From positions 1-48,958 of the forward strand of contig JBBRNH010000037.1 of NCBI GenBank assembly GCA_038230415.1: a DNA stretch of 48,958 nt. The letters are read 5' to 3'. The notes below the pieces were generated by a model. The model was not told where the DNA came from. It saw nothing but the letters and a program-made list of their open reading frames with translations, and did not search any database. The DNA comes from JBBRNH01 sp038230415. GTDB lineage: Bacteria > Bacteroidota > Bacteroidia > Cytophagales > Spirosomataceae. Positions 48,428-48,958 of the stretch are shown in pieces. Each line of letters starts with the position of its first letter. Position 1 is the first letter of the stretch. The position numbers and the translations under genes are program-made.

Positions 48428-48958
48428 ATGAATCAGCCTGTCCGTATTCTCGTTATTCAGACCGCGTTTATCGGCGATGTGATTCTGGCAACGGCCCTGC
48501 TCGAAACCCTGCACCGCGATTTCCCCAATGCCAAACTCGATTTTCTCGTCCGGCGTGGCAACGAATCGCTGCTCAATCACCATCCGTTTCTGAACGAGGT
48601 GCTGGTTTGGGACAAGAAACAGGGCAAATACAAAAGCCTGTGGCAGTTGCTGAAAACCATCCGGTCGCGCCGGTACGATGTGGTGCTGAACCTGCAACGC
48701 TACGGCGCAACGGGCTTGCTGACCGCATTTTCGGGCGCGAAACAGACCGTTGGCTTCGACAAAAACCCGGTTTCCTGGCTGTTTACGCACCGCGTTCCGC
48801 ACAAGTTTGAGCCGGGTGTGCATGAGGTGGACCGAAACGCGGCCTTGCTATTGCGATTTACCACCCCCAACCCCCTCCTAAAACAGGAGAGGGCTATAAA
48901 GCCTTCGGTTTTTGACCCTAAACGAAACAAAGGCATAGCTTTTGAGAAAGCCCCCTCC
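48428..48958 (+). CDS. GT9-family lipopolysaccharide heptosyltransferase (partial, runs off the end)
   Basis: The first 177 codons of a protein starting MNQPVRILVIQTAFIGDVILATALLE, the GT9 (WaaF/RfaF) N-terminal domain with its IGDVILATAL nucleotide-sugar-associated loop, then YDVVLNLQRYGATGLL and HEVDRNAALL. The enzyme adds heptose to the inner core of LPS. At codon about 146 the protein changes to TTPNPLLKQERAIKP, encoded by a CCCCCAACCCCCT-type DNA repeat (48864-48895), a non-conserved insertion typical of this repeat class. The C-terminal sugar-binding domain lies beyond the window. Confidence 0.85.
   Translation, partial: MNQPVRILVIQTAFIGDVILATALLETLHRDFPNAKLDFLVRRGNESLLNHHPFLNEVLVWDKKQGKYKSLWQLLKTIRSRRYDVVLNLQRYGATGLLTAFSGAKQTVGFDKNPVSWLFTHRVPHKFEPGVHEVDRNAALLLRFTTPNPLLKQERAIKPSVFDPKRNKGIAFEKAPS
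48864..48895. repeat. CCCCCAACCCCCT-type repeat inside the heptosyltransferase gene
   Basis: CCCCCAACCCCCTCCTAAAA followed by CAGGAGAGGGCT, self-complementary in the middle. It relates to 9518-9544. The window ends with AAAGCCCCCTCC, probably the start of a second copy in the opposite orientation. Confidence 0.75.

Overview
The window looks like a chromosomal segment of a Bacteroidota bacterium, most likely a Cytophagales (Spirosoma-like) species. Supporting signs are a secreted protein with a type IX secretion sorting domain, TTTG / TAnnTTTG promoters without Shine-Dalgarno leaders, a carbamoyl-phosphate synthase large chain lacking the C-terminal allosteric domain, a Bacteroidota-type tyrosine recombinase, and many intergenic heptamer-repeat palindromes. 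No database search was possible; assignments rest on motifs and family knowledge.

1-9,450 is a defence island. On the minus strand, five tightly packed genes (9410 down to 2254) encode a DUF4007 protein, a large P-loop ATPase, a DndC/PAPS-reductase-like PP-loop protein, a DUF262 (DGQQR) protein and a SIR2-type NAD-binding protein. The first three fit SspB-SspC-SspD, the DNA phosphorothioation machinery of Ssp systems. The usual SspE restriction protein (DUF262 plus HNH) appears to be replaced by a nuclease-less DUF262 protein coupled to a SIR2 effector, which suggests phosphorothioate self/non-self sensing wired to NAD+ depletion. On the plus strand lie an Rpn-family PD-(D/E)XK nuclease and a protein resembling Dnd-associated protein 4, caught in a partial tandem duplication (1-186 = 1145-1330).

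9,451-12,355 holds dps and a sulfite-dehydrogenase-like pair (molybdoenzyme plus cytochrome c). 12,359-19,181 is a 6.8-kb integrative element in the 3' end of tRNA-Thr(CGT). It has 46-bp direct-repeat attachment sites, an integrase, an excisionase-like HTH protein, a VirE-N/BT4734-type primase and a DUF3987 helicase-like protein (same frame, separated by one UGA), a P27-type small terminase and an HNH nuclease. This gene set is that of a phage satellite (PICI-like) or a remnant prophage. The element supplies a new terminator for the tRNA, and the old one is stranded at its far end.

19,210-30,950 is ordinary chromosome: an ABC-F ATPase, metX behind a SAM riboswitch, a large T9SS-secreted protein, a periplasmic MTA/SAH nucleosidase, a polysaccharide deacetylase with a GT2 glycosyltransferase, a Kir-type K+ channel, an S66 LD-carboxypeptidase, a VOC protein and a DUF2911 protein. 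31,226-31,998 is a decaying toxin-antitoxin-like locus whose PemK/MazF-like toxin frame is cut by an amber codon.

32,058-48,958 is housekeeping: uvrB, a DnaQ-like exonuclease, two S41 C-terminal processing proteases, prmA, carB, an M61 peptidase, rpmH-rnpA, tsaB, an M16 peptidase, a predicted outer-membrane barrel and a heptosyltransferase running off the end. Short-period palindromic repeats sit in several gene ends and intergenic gaps, and some encode the C-terminal or linker residues of proteins (PrmA, ABC-F, heptosyltransferase).
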